This document shows, in pieces, positions 9,011 through 17,827 of a stretch of 64,000 bases of DNA. The stretch spans positions 558,001 through 622,000 of the forward strand of contig CAWAHD010000003.1 of the NCBI GenBank assembly GCA_963781785.1, given 5' to 3'. The notes beneath the pieces were generated by a model. That model saw nothing but the letters and a program-made list of their open reading frames with translations. It was not told the origin of the DNA and ran no database searches. This stretch comes from CAWAHD01 sp963781785 (GTDB lineage: Bacteria; Planctomycetota; Planctomycetia; Isosphaerales; Isosphaeraceae). The number at the start of each line of letters is the position of its first letter. Position 1 is the stretch's first letter. Position numbers and translations under genes: made by a program.

Positions 9011-11298
9011 GAGGATCTGCGCCGATAAGTCGATCGCTCTCGTCCAACAGTCTTCGGCTTCCGAGACCCGGCCGGCGGCCTGGTGGAGATGCCCAGATTA
9101 TGATTAACACTCCTCAGACCTTGGGTGAGTTGAGCTCGAACCTCCGGTCGCATCGCCAAGGATTCGTAGATTTGGCGTGTGCGCGCATAGAGACGTTCGG
9201 CTTCGTCTAGCCTGCCCGTCTTCCAACGTGTCCCCCCCAACCCCGACAAACTCCGCGCTTGTCCAACTTGGTACTCGATTATTTCGGGATGCGATACCGC
9301 CAATGATTGGTATATTTGCAGGGCCTGAGTGAAGCGGTCGGCCGCGTCCGGGTTTCGCCCGTCAATGTGGTAGAGCCGTGCGAGCGTGAGCTGCACGGTG
9401 GCCAACTCCTCACGGCGCCGGGGATTGTCGAGAGGACGGTCGACGATGTCATTGAGGAGGTTGATCACCTGGAGGTAAATCCGCTCGGTCTCTTCGTCGT
9501 TGTTCAAAGCATCCTGGATCTCGCCGACTCGCCGCATCGCCACGGCTTGCTCGATTTGCGCTTCGGGGTCATCACCTTGCTGGCGGGCGAACTCCTGATA
9601 AAACGCCAGGGCCTCTTGGAGAAACTCGCGCTGGAGGGGTCGGAGACCCGGCTGATCGATGAGCCATTTTTCTGCCACGCGTGTATACATGCTGTCCACC
9701 GCTTTGCGGGCTTGCCGCGATCGCGACTCGGCCAGTTTCCGGGCCGCGACCGTTCTTTGCTGTTCTTGTCCCAACAGGATCGAATGGGCCAGGAGTGCCA
9801 GGACGGTGACGGCGAGAATCGCGAGCGCGGCCTCAACGATCACCGTGTGCCGCCTCGCCCACTTCGTGGCGCGCTCCACCAAACTCGGCCGCTTCGCCCT
9901 GACCGGCTTGTCATCAAGGAACCGCCGCAGGTCGTCGGCCAGGTCCTGAGCCGTAGCGTAGCGCGACTCCGGCTCTTTGCTCATCGCCTTGAGCAGGATT
10001 GTCTCCAGCTCGCGCGGGATCGACGGACTAAGCCGTCGCGGCGGGGCCGGCTCGTCCTGGGCAATCTTGCGCAGGACTTCCTGCCGGTCCTGTCCATCGA
10101 TGGCCGGCCGCAGCGTCACCAACTCGTAGAGCGTCGCGCCGAGCGAGTAGATGTCGGTCCGATGGTCCAGGTAGCCCCGCTTCGCCAGTGCCTGCTCGGG
10201 GCTCATGTAGCGGAGCGTGCCCAACAGTTCGCCGGTGATCGTCAGCCCGGCATCGTCCTGGAGCCGGGCCAGGCCGAAATCCGTGATCCAGAGGTTGCCC
10301 TGGACATCCAGCAAGAGGTTGGCCGGCTTGATGTCGCGGTGCACGATGCCGACTTTGTGCGCGTGGTCGAGCGCCTCGGCTGCCTGGATGCCCAGCGTAG
10401 CGGCGATTCGGAAGTACTCGCGGGTACGGGAGGATGGGCTTGGGGTCGTGGAGCGAACGGCCTGAGCCGGCGGCGGTTCGAATGAAGTGTGGGAAACCGG
10501 AGGCCTGCGGTCAGTAGTTTCAGCGGGGATACCCGTCGAGTCGCTTACGGTGCCCGGTAGCCCGGGCCGAACGGAGGGCAATGGAGACCTTCGGTCGGGC
10601 ATCCCGGCAGGGTCAGCGGGCCCACGGCCGGAGGCTGGGGAGTCGCGCCGAACGGGGTCGGTGGCTTCGGCGGCGCTCCTTCCGGTGCCCGGAGACCCGC
10701 GGCGAGCGGGTGGCTGCGGCGGTTCCTCGATGCGCCTTCGTTCGGCAATCGCCTGGGCCAGGGTCTGACCCTCGATGAACTGCATGGCGTAGTAGTGGAC
10801 GCCGCGCTCGCAGCCGACCGAATAAACCGGGACAATGTGCGTGTGGTGGAGCTGGGCGGCGGCCAGGGCCTCGGTCTGGAACCGGCGGAGCTGGGTCGGG
10901 TCCATCGCCGACGCGAACGGGAGCACCTTGAGCGCCACCCGGCGGTTGAGCGATCGCTGGACCGCCTCGTAGACCACGCCCATGCCGCCACGACCGATCT
11001 CGGCGACGAGCCGAAAGTCACCCAGGTCTCCGATCCCCGTCTCGCCTTCAATGGCCTCGCCCGCATTCGCATCGGTGATCAGCGGCGCTGCGGTCAGTGA
11101 CGCCTGGCGGATGAATTCGAGGCTGGCCAGGCACGCCTCCAGGTCCTCGGCAAGCTCGGGATATTCGGCCAGCAGCTCGCCCCGCGAGGGGGCCTGGCCT
11201 TCCTGGGCGGCGGCCAGGTAGGCGTCCAGTACTTCGACCAGCCGGACCTCGCTCGGCGATTTGCTCTTGCTCTCAACAAGCCTGCGCGTGCTGCTCAT
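8983..11298 (-). CDS. Transmembrane Ser/Thr protein kinase with TPR repeats (frameshifted near 9092)
   Basis: The start at 11298 overlaps the stop of the sigma-factor gene by ATGA. An N-terminal region of about 100 residues precedes the kinase domain: the glycine loop IGRGGMGVVYEA, the VAIK-type lysine in RRVALKVLP, catalytic loop VHRDIKPANLLLD, and ITDFGLAR. A Pro/Ser-rich insert of about 110 residues splits the N and C lobes, which is unusual. One membrane segment (VEAALAILAVTVLALLAHSI) follows, then TPR-like helices outside the membrane. This is the classic planctomycete Hanks-type kinase encoded with an ECF sigma factor, expected to act in the same signalling path. The frame ends early through a 1-base loss; the rest is at 8474-9010. 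Confidence 0.9.
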   Translation of the reverse strand: MSSTRRLVESKSKSPSEVRLVEVLDAYLAAAQEGQAPSRGELLAEYPELAEDLEACLASLEFIRQASLTAAPLITDANAGEAIEGETGIGDLGDFRLVAEIGRGGMGVVYEAVQRSLNRRVALKVLPFASAMDPTQLRRFQTEALAAAQLHHTHIVPVYSVGCERGVHYYAMQFIEGQTLAQAIAERRRIEEPPQPPARRGSPGTGRSAAEATDPVRRDSPASGRGPADPAGMPDRRSPLPSVRPGLPGTVSDSTGIPAETTDRRPPVSHTSFEPPPAQAVRSTTPSPSSRTREYFRIAATLGIQAAEALDHAHKVGIVHRDIKPANLLLDVQGNLWITDFGLARLQDDAGLTITGELLGTLRYMSPEQALAKRGYLDHRTDIYSLGATLYELVTLRPAIDGQDRQEVLRKIAQDEPAPPRRLSPSIPRELETILLKAMSKEPESRYATAQDLADDLRRFLDDKPVRAKRPSLVERATKWARRHTVIVEAALAILAVTVLALLAHSILLGQEQQRTVAARKLAESRSRQARKAVDSMYTRVAEKWLIDQPGLRPLQREFLQEALAFYQEFARQQGDDPEAQIEQAVAMRRVGEIQDALNNDEETERIYLQVINLLNDIVDRPLDNPRRREELATVQLTLARLYHIDGRNPDAADRFTQALQIYQSLAVSHPEIIEYQVGQARSLSGLGGTRWKTGRLDEAERLYARTRQIYESLAMRPEVRAQLTQGLRSVNHNLGISTRPPAGSRKPKTVGRERSTYRRRSSWPLQRLHN

Positions 11299-11579
11299 AA
11301 TCGTGCCTCGATCAGGGGACGCAGCTTCTTGAGGGCCCGCGCCCACAGCAGGCGAACGGCGCCTGCGCTGCGGCCCATCGCGCGGGCAACCTCGTCCCAG
11401 TCCCGGCCCTCAAGGGTTCGCAGCACAACCACTTCCCTGTGGTCGGAGGCCAGCTCGGCCAGGGCGTCCGCCAGGATGATACTCAGCTCACGCCGCTGCG
11501 CCGACTGGCTGGGCGAATGCCCGTTGGACGACACCAGTTGCAGGATGGCACGCGACGTGGCGCCGAAGGGGTCGTCCAA
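11295..11579 (-). CDS. ECF sigma factor, C-terminal part (region 4), separated by a frameshift
   Basis: 94 residues covering sigma region 4: 'ALAELASDHREVVVLRTLEG' followed by the helix-turn-helix 'RDWDEVARAMGRSAGAVRLL'. Region 4 binds the -35 element. The stop overlaps the kinase start (ATGA at 11298-11295), so sigma factor and kinase are one operon. Reading backwards out of this ORF in the same frame gives RRFGAAGARAVRREQS, which joins 'ADLV' of the upstream ORF. One extra base near 11628 separates the two halves. Confidence 0.82.
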   Translation of the reverse strand: MDDPFGATSRAILQLVSSNGHSPSQSAQRRELSIILADALAELASDHREVVVLRTLEGRDWDEVARAMGRSAGAVRLLWARALKKLRPLIEARL

Positions 11580-11586
11580 GGACTGC

Positions 11587-11910
11587 TCACGGCGGACCGC
11601 CCGCGCACCGGCGGCTCCGAACCGGCGCGACCAGGTCGGCCAGGTTCCGGGTCAGGATCCGTCGCAGCCACGCGATCAGCTCCGCCTCGGTTCGACCCTC
11701 GAACTGGTCGAAATGCTGGTGCGCCTTGAGCAGCGTTTCCTGGACCAGGTCGGATGGGTCCGCCTTGCCCCGGAGCGAGGCGTCGATGCCGGTCCGAGCC
11801 AGAAGCCGCAGGTAGTTGCGATACGATTCCAGCAAGCGGTCCAGAACGCCGGGGGCCTGGCGCCTTGCTTCGTCAATCAGTCGACCGATGACCGCGTCAC
11901 CATCGCCCAT
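11587..11910 (-). CDS. ECF sigma factor, N-terminal part (region 2), frameshifted near 11628
   Basis: 107 residues; the first about 95 are sigma region 1.2/2: 'DASLRGKADPSDLVQETLLK' and 'AWLRRILTRNLADLV', the -10 recognition and core-binding helices. The last residues (APVRSRRCAGGPP) are out of frame. The intact factor would be about 205 residues, normal for planctomycete ECF factors. There is no anti-sigma gene next to it. The overlapping kinase downstream is the likely regulator, as proposed for kinase-linked ECF groups. Confidence 0.82.
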   Translation of the reverse strand: MGDGDAVIGRLIDEARRQAPGVLDRLLESYRNYLRLLARTGIDASLRGKADPSDLVQETLLKAHQHFDQFEGRTEAELIAWLRRILTRNLADLVAPVRSRRCAGGPP

Positions 11911-12056
11911 GGGCGGTCCCTCCTCGGACCAGACCCTGCTGGCTCGACCCTGCGCTCACGATGCTTTCACAACGGCATATCACATAAGACGCAGCGATCT
12001 GCCAAAACGCACGCGCAAAATCGGCGAAATGTGATTTTCTGGTTTCGAAGTCGAAA

Positions 12057-12716
12057 TCATGCTCCTGGGCCGCGGCGCCGACTGGCGCGCTCGAAGAGTT
12101 CCCGAAGAGGAATCTTCAGCCCGGGGAGAACGTTGCCGCCGTCGAGCGTCTGCGACTCGTCCAGGACGGTGAACCGATCAGGAGCGGTGTAAACCGTCGC
12201 CGTCCGCGACCGAGGATCAAGGTACCACACAAGCTGGGTTCCGGCCTCGAAGTACTCGCGGAGCTTGCGCTCCATTTCCCTGGGCGTGTTCGACTCGCTG
12301 AGAATTTCGACGGCCAGATCGGGCGCGATCGGAGGGATCGGCCCGTACGATTCGGGCAAGTGGTCCCAGCTCACAAACGAAACGTCGGGGATGCGGACGA
12401 GCCCGGTCAAGAGACGCATCATTCCGTCTGCCCCGGCCGCGGTGCCAAGATCGTTGCTGCGCAGATAATCGACCAGCGCGTAGATCAGCTCCGCGGCCAG
12501 CCGCGACTCGTCATAGCCCATCGGTTTCTCCACGAGCACCCCGTCGACCAGCTCGCACAGCCGTTTTTCGCTGGCATGGACGGTAAGGACATCGTCTTCC
12601 GTGGCAGTCCCTGGCGGTGGGCGCATCCGGATCCGCTCGGGCGGGATGTCGCCGAGGGACTCAAGCAAGTCGGCGACAGTCTCGACGGTCGCGGGGGCGA
12701 GCGTGGCGATGCTCAT
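12057..12716 (-). CDS. Uma2-family putative restriction-endonuclease-fold protein
   Basis: 219 residues. Uma2/DUF820 features are 'YELVDG'-like CELVDGVLVEKPMG, the RIPDVSFVSWDHLP strand, PDLAVEILSESNTPREMERK with the PD-x9-E-x-K-type nuclease core, and 'YFEAGTQLVWYLDPRSRTATVY'. Uma2 proteins are abundant in planctomycetes and cyanobacteria and have a PD-(D/E)XK fold, but their biological role is not established. The gene is divergent from the DUF4058 gene, with about 160 bases between them. A second Uma2 gene lies at 13951. Confidence 0.87.
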   Translation of the reverse strand: MSIATLAPATVETVADLLESLGDIPPERIRMRPPPGTATEDDVLTVHASEKRLCELVDGVLVEKPMGYDESRLAAELIYALVDYLRSNDLGTAAGADGMMRLLTGLVRIPDVSFVSWDHLPESYGPIPPIAPDLAVEILSESNTPREMERKLREYFEAGTQLVWYLDPRSRTATVYTAPDRFTVLDESQTLDGGNVLPGLKIPLRELFERASRRRGPGA

Positions 12717-12877
12717 TGGGGCATTCCCGGGTACGTGGGATCAGCCATCATTGTGCCGGTAATTCGGTCTTCCGACAACGTTATATTCCCCTCAGGCACT
12801 GGCGGCGTGCGATATAATCAAAGAATGCGCGTGGACCCATGACCTCCGTTTTCTTCCCTCACGTGAGGGTTCCCAGC

Positions 12878-13690
12878 ATGCGCTCGCCGTTTCCGGGGAT
12901 GGACCCGTTCATCGAGTCGTTCGGCCTGTGGGAAGATTTCCACAGCAAGTTGATCGGCGAGATGGAACGGAGCTTGTCGAGCCTGGTTCCGGATCGATAT
13001 GTGGTGCGCACGGGTGAGCGTGCGTACGTGGCCATTGGTGGTCCCAGCGGGGAGGAAGGCCACGAGTTTCTGCCGGATGTTGCGCTGGCCTCAGCGCGCG
13101 GGCCGGAGGCGGGTGGCCCAACCGCTGCGGCAGACCCGGAGGCCGGCGACCCAGACGCGGCTCCAGTGCTCATGCAGGCCCTGTTCCAGGCCGAATACCG
13201 TGAAATCTTCCTGGAAATTCATCAGACCGATCCTGATCGACGGCTGGTCACCGGCATCGAGCTGCTGTCGCCGTCGAACAAGCGCCGCGGCACAAAGGGT
13301 TGGCGGCTCTATCATCGCAAACGTCACGTCTACCTCCGCGGCCTGGCGCACTTCGTGGAACTCGACCTGCTGCGCCGAGGTCGCCGCATGCCCATGGCCG
13401 GCCGCTGGCCGGACAGCCCATATTACCTGCTCGTATGCCGCAAACAGGAGGCGCCGCGTTGCACCGTCTGGCCGGCCCATTTTCTGCGCCCGCTGCCAGT
13501 CCTTTCCATTCCCCTGGCAGCGCCCGACCCGGATATCAGCCTGGCTCTTCAGCCGCTCGTCGAGGCGGTCTATGCTCGTTCGCATTATGATCGCGACATC
13601 GACTATCGCCGGCCGCTCCAACCGCCACTTTGCCGCTCCGACGCCGCGTGGCTTCTGGAGCGGTTGGCGGACCACCATAAGCCGGCCTGA
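12878..13690 (+). CDS. DUF4058 family protein
   Basis: 270 residues from the ATG at 12878. I chose this start because family members begin with a 'M-x-S-P-F-P-G-M-D-P-(Y/F)' motif, here MRSPFPGMDPFIESFGLWEDFH; an upstream ATG at 12839 would add 13 residues of no family character. Other landmarks are FLPDVALASAR, 'EIFLEIHQTDPDRRLVTGIE', 'LLSPSNKRRG' and PYYLLVCRKQ. DUF4058 is believed related to PD-(D/E)XK nuclease-like folds and is common in cyanobacteria and planctomycetes. No function is known. It lies between two Uma2 genes. Confidence 0.85.
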   Translation: MRSPFPGMDPFIESFGLWEDFHSKLIGEMERSLSSLVPDRYVVRTGERAYVAIGGPSGEEGHEFLPDVALASARGPEAGGPTAAADPEAGDPDAAPVLMQALFQAEYREIFLEIHQTDPDRRLVTGIELLSPSNKRRGTKGWRLYHRKRHVYLRGLAHFVELDLLRRGRRMPMAGRWPDSPYYLLVCRKQEAPRCTVWPAHFLRPLPVLSIPLAAPDPDISLALQPLVEAVYARSHYDRDIDYRRPLQPPLCRSDAAWLLERLADHHKPA

Positions 13691-13950
13691 ACACCTCACC
13701 AGATCCGTCTGTCTACGACCGAAGCGGGGCACTCGGGCCCAAGGCTGTGTCCCGAACAGATTCGTCGCTCACCCGATCCCCGCCCGTTCGACCGCGAATC
13801 TCGGCAGAAGATCAACGCTTGTAATCCTGACGTGTCGACCAGCCGGCGCGGCACGTACCGTGCGAATCAGCATTTCGGTAAAGGAATGCTTCGGTTACCA
13901 TCGATTGTGACGAGTCGACTGATCCCATCGATCGAGAGGACCCGACGCTC

Positions 13951-14589
13951 ATGGGCACGATCACCACTCCCCTCCGCATCGGCCCTGCCGACAACGGTCG
14001 TACGATGACCCTCGAAGATTTCCTGGACGCCGACGTCGAGGAAGGTTTCCGCTACGAGCTCGGCCGAGGAGTACTCGAAGTGACTCAAGTTCCCAAGGAT
14101 CCGCATGGGCAGGTGGTGACGAACCTCTACCTGGCAATCGCCAACTACTACCGGACCCATCCGGGCTTTGTCTTGAGGTTCGGCGGGGGCGCCGAGTTTC
14201 AGTTTGTCATTCCGACCGTGGTGTCCGGCCGGAATCCGGACCTGGGAGTCGTCCTCCGTGGCGCTCCCAAGGACTGGCGCGGCCGGAGCGTCCCCGCGCT
14301 CGCCGCCGAAGTCGTTTCGCGAACTAGCGAGCGTCGCGATTACGAAACCAAGCGCGTGGAATACCTCGCCTATGGACTGCTCGAGTACTGGATCGTCGAC
14401 CCGCTCAAGCGCCAGGTTACCGTTCTGAGCCGGCAAGGCGACAACTGGGACGAGGCGGTCTTCCGCGACCAGCAGGTCATCGGTACTCAGGTCTTGCCCG
14501 GCTTCGTCACGACCGTCGCCGAGCTCTGGATCGACGTCGAGGAAGTGGAAGAACCGAACTCCGCGGACGGCGCCGATGTGAACACGTAG
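13951..14589 (+). CDS. Uma2-family putative endonuclease (second copy)
   Basis: 212 residues, starting MGTITTPLRIGPADNGRTMT. Uma2 landmarks are 'GFRYELGRGVLEVTQVPKDP', RNPDLGVVL, ALAAEVVSRTSERRDYETKR (the PD/E-x-K type core) and VEYLAYGLLEYWIVDP. It is clearly diverged from the Uma2 protein at 12057-12716, so the pair is not a recent duplication. A small palindromic repeat begins at its stop codon. Confidence 0.87.
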   Translation: MGTITTPLRIGPADNGRTMTLEDFLDADVEEGFRYELGRGVLEVTQVPKDPHGQVVTNLYLAIANYYRTHPGFVLRFGGGAEFQFVIPTVVSGRNPDLGVVLRGAPKDWRGRSVPALAAEVVSRTSERRDYETKRVEYLAYGLLEYWIVDPLKRQVTVLSRQGDNWDEAVFRDQQVIGTQVLPGFVTTVAELWIDVEEVEEPNSADGADVNT

Positions 14590-14699
14590 GTCAGGCTTTC
14601 CAGCCTGACAAAAGTCGCCCTTCGCTCCGCGAAGGTCCGCACACTTTCGCGGAGCGAAAGGCGACAAACTGCAACGTAGGTCAGGCTTTCCAGCCTGAC
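14586..14699. repeat. Cluster of two 24-bp dispersed repeats around a GTCGCC/TTCGCTCCGCGAA inverted repeat
   Basis: The 24-bp palindromic unit seen at 8030 occurs at 14586-14609 and 14676-14699 in the same orientation. Between them, 14614-14634 and 14645-14665 form a long inverted repeat (GTCGCC..TTCGCTCCGCGAA against its complement). A half copy of this second element is at 32268-32289. The first unit overlaps the end of the Uma2 gene. This looks like a mosaic of two repeat families in an intergenic spacer. Confidence 0.85.
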
Positions 14700-14800
14700 G
14701 TTTCCTTTACAGCCCCTTGAGTACAGCCGCCGTTTGTCGGTCAGTCCCGTCTGATCGGACCTCACGCCACTGCCTACTGCCTGCTGCCTACTGACTACTC

Positions 14801-16879
14801 ATGCCTGAACTGACCGTCGTCAAAAACGTCTGCCCGCTCGACTGCCCCGACACGTGCAGCATGCTCGTGACAGTTCGGGACGGCGAGGCGATCGCGCTTC
14901 GCGGCGACCCCGACCACCGGTTCACCCGCGGCTTCTTGTGCCAGAAGATGGCCGGCTACCTGGACCGGGTCTACAGCCCTGATCGCCTGCTTGAGCCACT
15001 CAGGCGAGTCGGGAAGAAGGGTGAGGGCCGGTTCGAGCCGACCACCTGGGATGACGCCCTGGGCGAGATCGCCGAGCGTTTCGCCGCCATCGCTCGATCC
15101 GCCGACGGGCCCCAGGCGATCCTCCCCTATAGTTACTGCGGCACCATGGGCAAGCTCCAATCGAGCAGCCTGGACCGGCGGTTCTTCCACCGGCTCGGGG
15201 CGTCCCTGCTCGACCGCTCGATCTGCGCATCGGCCGGCGTGGCCGGTTACGAATACACCTTGGGCCGCGGCCGCCTCGGGGCCGATCCACTGGCCGTGCC
15301 CCGGTGCAAGTTCATCGTCAACTGGGGGTCGAATACCGCCAATACCAACAGCCATCTCTGGAGCTTGATGATCCAGGCGCGCAAAGCCGGCGCGACGATC
15401 GTCACGATCGACCCGTACCGGAGCCCGACCGCCCGGCGCTCCGACTGGCATATCCAGCCGCGCCCCGGTACCGACGCTGCACTGGCCCTGGGAGTACTTC
15501 ATGTCGTGTGGCGCGACGGACTCGAGGACGACGATTACCTCCAGCGCGCGACCGTCGGTGCCGACCAACTTCGCGATCGCGTGTTCCATGAGTACGCCCC
15601 GGAATCGGTCGCGCTGATAACCGGCGTCGACGTCGCCACGATCGAAAAACTGGCTCATCGCCTGGCTCGCGAACAACCGTCATTGATCCGGCTCAACTAC
15701 GGCTTGCAGCGGCACCACGGCGGAGGGATGGCCGTGCGCACGATCGCGTGCATCCCCGCGGTCATCGGCTCGTGGCGGCACCACGGCGGCGGAGTGCTCT
15801 TGACGACCAGCGGCACCTACGATTTTGCCATGGACCGGCTGACGCGCCCCGACCTCTCGCCTCCGGGCACGCGCATCGTCAACATGAACCAGCTTGGCGA
15901 GGCGCTCGCGGGCGAGCTTCCTGGGCCTCCCGTAAAGGCCCTGTACGTCTACAACTGCAATCCCGTCGCGGTCGCCCCCAATCAGCAGAAAGTGATCGAG
16001 GGACTGCGCCGCGATGATCTGTTCGTCGTCGTGCATGAGCTGTTCGCGACGGACACGGTCGATTTTGCCGATATCGTCCTGCCCGCGACGTCGCAGATCG
16101 AGCACGCGGACATTCACGGCTCTTACGGCCACCACGACGTGATGTACAACCCGCCGGCGATCGCACCCCGCGGCCAGTGCCGTGCAAACAACGACGTCTT
16201 CCGCGAGCTGGCGCGGCGGCTCGGCTTCGAGCCGGAGCTGTTTCCCGATGACGAAACCTTGATTCGCGAGGTCTTGAACGGTGGTCCGAGCCTGGACGGA
16301 ATCACCCTCGAGCGGCTCAAGGATCAGGGAGCAGTCCGGCTCAATATCGCCGAGAACTTCACCCCGTTCGCTGCGGGAGTTTTTCCCACGCCGTCGGGCA
16401 AGTGCGAGCTTTACTCCGAGCGCATGAAAGCCGACGGACTCGACCCGCTGCCGGCTTACATTCCGCCGCTTGAGGACCCGCAGACGCGCCTCGATCTGGC
16501 GTCACGGTATCCGCTTCAGCTCCTCAGCCCGCCTCGGCCCCAGTTTCTCAACTCGACGTTCGCCAACTCGCCACACCATCGTCGCGGGGCTGGTGACCCT
16601 ACGATCGAGCTCGCTGCCGAAGACGCCCAGAAGCGCGGGCTGGCTGACGGCCAGTGGGCCGAAGTCTATAACGATCGTGGCCGATTCCAGGCCCGCGTCG
16701 CCTTGACCGGCAGCGTCCGGCCCGGAGTGGCCGTCGCCACCGGCATCTACTGGAACAAGCTCACACCGGGAGGCTCGAATGCCAACAGCACGACGTCCTC
16801 GGCATTGACCGATATGGGAGGCGGCGCGACGTTTTTTGATAATCTCGTGGAAGTGCGGGCATCGAGCGCGGAGCTCTGA
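14801..16879 (+). CDS. Molybdopterin (bis-MGD) oxidoreductase, formate dehydrogenase/assimilatory nitrate reductase superfamily
   Basis: 692 residues. The N terminus holds a [4Fe-4S] motif C11-x3-C15-x3-C19-x27-C47. It is followed by the molybdopterin domain (ICASAGVAGYEY near the expected metal-ligand loop, 'NWGSNTANTNSHLW', TIDPYRSPTA, 'NCNPVAVAPNQQKV', DIVLPATSQIEHADIHGSYG) and a C-terminal dinucleotide-binding domain (TPSGKCELYSERM, GLADGQWAEVYNDRG). There is no signal peptide, so it is probably cytoplasmic. The substrate cannot be told; proteins of this branch are annotated only as molybdopterin oxidoreductases. No electron-transfer subunit is adjacent. moaC for its cofactor is at 48.7 kb. 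Confidence 0.92.
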   Translation: MPELTVVKNVCPLDCPDTCSMLVTVRDGEAIALRGDPDHRFTRGFLCQKMAGYLDRVYSPDRLLEPLRRVGKKGEGRFEPTTWDDALGEIAERFAAIARSADGPQAILPYSYCGTMGKLQSSSLDRRFFHRLGASLLDRSICASAGVAGYEYTLGRGRLGADPLAVPRCKFIVNWGSNTANTNSHLWSLMIQARKAGATIVTIDPYRSPTARRSDWHIQPRPGTDAALALGVLHVVWRDGLEDDDYLQRATVGADQLRDRVFHEYAPESVALITGVDVATIEKLAHRLAREQPSLIRLNYGLQRHHGGGMAVRTIACIPAVIGSWRHHGGGVLLTTSGTYDFAMDRLTRPDLSPPGTRIVNMNQLGEALAGELPGPPVKALYVYNCNPVAVAPNQQKVIEGLRRDDLFVVVHELFATDTVDFADIVLPATSQIEHADIHGSYGHHDVMYNPPAIAPRGQCRANNDVFRELARRLGFEPELFPDDETLIREVLNGGPSLDGITLERLKDQGAVRLNIAENFTPFAAGVFPTPSGKCELYSERMKADGLDPLPAYIPPLEDPQTRLDLASRYPLQLLSPPRPQFLNSTFANSPHHRRGAGDPTIELAAEDAQKRGLADGQWAEVYNDRGRFQARVALTGSVRPGVAVATGIYWNKLTPGGSNANSTTSSALTDMGGGATFFDNLVEVRASSAEL

Positions 16880-16893
16880 TTTGGAAAGATGTA

Positions 16894-17496
16894 ATGGCCA
16901 TTCGAGACGAGATTCGTGACCGCTTTCTGGACAATCTCGATCGCGTGCAGCGGATAGTTGAAACCTATGAATCGAGTGTTGGGAAGGGCAAAGGAGGACG
17001 GCGTTCCGTTAAACAGACCGACATCCTCCGTGCGGCCGTTGTCTTTCTGCATGCAAGCCTCGAGGATCTCTTGAGAAGTCTGTGCGAATGGAAAATGCCG
17101 TCCGCGAACCCGGAAGTCTTTTCGGAGGTCCCGTTAGTGGGAACGCGAGGAAAGACCAGGTTCGGCTTGCAGGAACTCGCCGGGTTTCGCGGGCAAACCG
17201 TGGATGAGGTCATTACCCGGTCGGTCCACGAGTTTCTCGAGAAATCGAGCTTTAACCACCCTGGTGATATCAAGGCAGTGCTCGAAACGATAGGACTCGA
17301 TCCGGGTATTCCAAACACATACGTACGACCCCTGGCCTCGATGATGTCTCGAAGGCATTGGATCGCGCATCGAGCGGATCGCAATCGACTCCGGGGACCA
17401 GGTCAGCATGCGGTTTTGTCGCTCTCGAGTGCAACGGTCACCCACTGGACCACAACGGTGGAAAGGTTTGGGATCGAACTGCTCTCCAAGATTTGA
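16894..17496 (+). CDS. HEPN-domain protein (RiboL-PSP-HEPN-like), putative RNase
   Basis: 200 residues. The helical pattern 'DILRAAVVFLHASLEDLLRS' matches the RiboL-PSP type of HEPN domain. An R-x4-H HEPN active-site motif, R154-HWIA-H159, lies in SMMSRRHWIAHRADRN. HEPN proteins with this motif are typically metal-independent RNases acting as toxins or defence effectors. The gene starts 14 bases after the molybdoenzyme stop and is followed by a small acidic protein at 17525 and a 29-codon ORF overlapping that one. This looks like a self-contained cassette. The assignment rests on motif and helix pattern only. Confidence 0.68.
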   Translation: MAIRDEIRDRFLDNLDRVQRIVETYESSVGKGKGGRRSVKQTDILRAAVVFLHASLEDLLRSLCEWKMPSANPEVFSEVPLVGTRGKTRFGLQELAGFRGQTVDEVITRSVHEFLEKSSFNHPGDIKAVLETIGLDPGIPNTYVRPLASMMSRRHWIAHRADRNRLRGPGQHAVLSLSSATVTHWTTTVERFGIELLSKI

Positions 17497-17524
17497 TCCC
17501 CGTCGAACCACCCAGGAGGCTGGC

Positions 17525-17827
17525 ATGGGTTTTCCAGAGAAACTGAAAGATGTCTTGAAGGAGCTCGAGAAGGACGGACAGCTCAACGAAGTGAACGTGG
17601 AAGTGGAACCAAGTGGCGGAGGCCGGTTTGTCGCTGAGGTGACGTCGGCGTCATTCACGGACATTCCGGAGGAGATCCGGCAGGATCTTGTCTGGGGAAA
17701 GATCCTGGAGAAACTCGACGACTACGAGCAGAGACTCGTCGAATTCGTGTTCACTGCCTCCCCGCTTGAGAAACATAACTCCGGCGAACCCCTGCCACGG
17801 CCTGGAAAATGGGCGAAGCGGCGATGA
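17525..17827 (+). CDS. Small acidic protein downstream of the HEPN gene (candidate antitoxin/partner)
   Basis: 100 residues from the ATG at 17525, preceded by AGGAGG at 17514. The sequence starts MGFPEKLKDVLKELEKDGQL, is rich in Glu and Asp, and ends in a basic tail (RPGKWAKRR). I do not recognise a named family. Size, acidity, spacing (28 bases after the HEPN stop) and co-orientation fit a toxin-neutralising partner, but this is inference from context. Confidence 0.6.
   Translation: MGFPEKLKDVLKELEKDGQLNEVNVEVEPSGGGRFVAEVTSASFTDIPEEIRQDLVWGKILEKLDDYEQRLVEFVFTASPLEKHNSGEPLPRPGKWAKRR

Noticed and set aside
8030..14699. CRISPR-like array made of the repeated 24-bp units
   Set aside because: Copies are few, irregularly spaced, in both orientations and without spacers of constant length; no cas genes are present.
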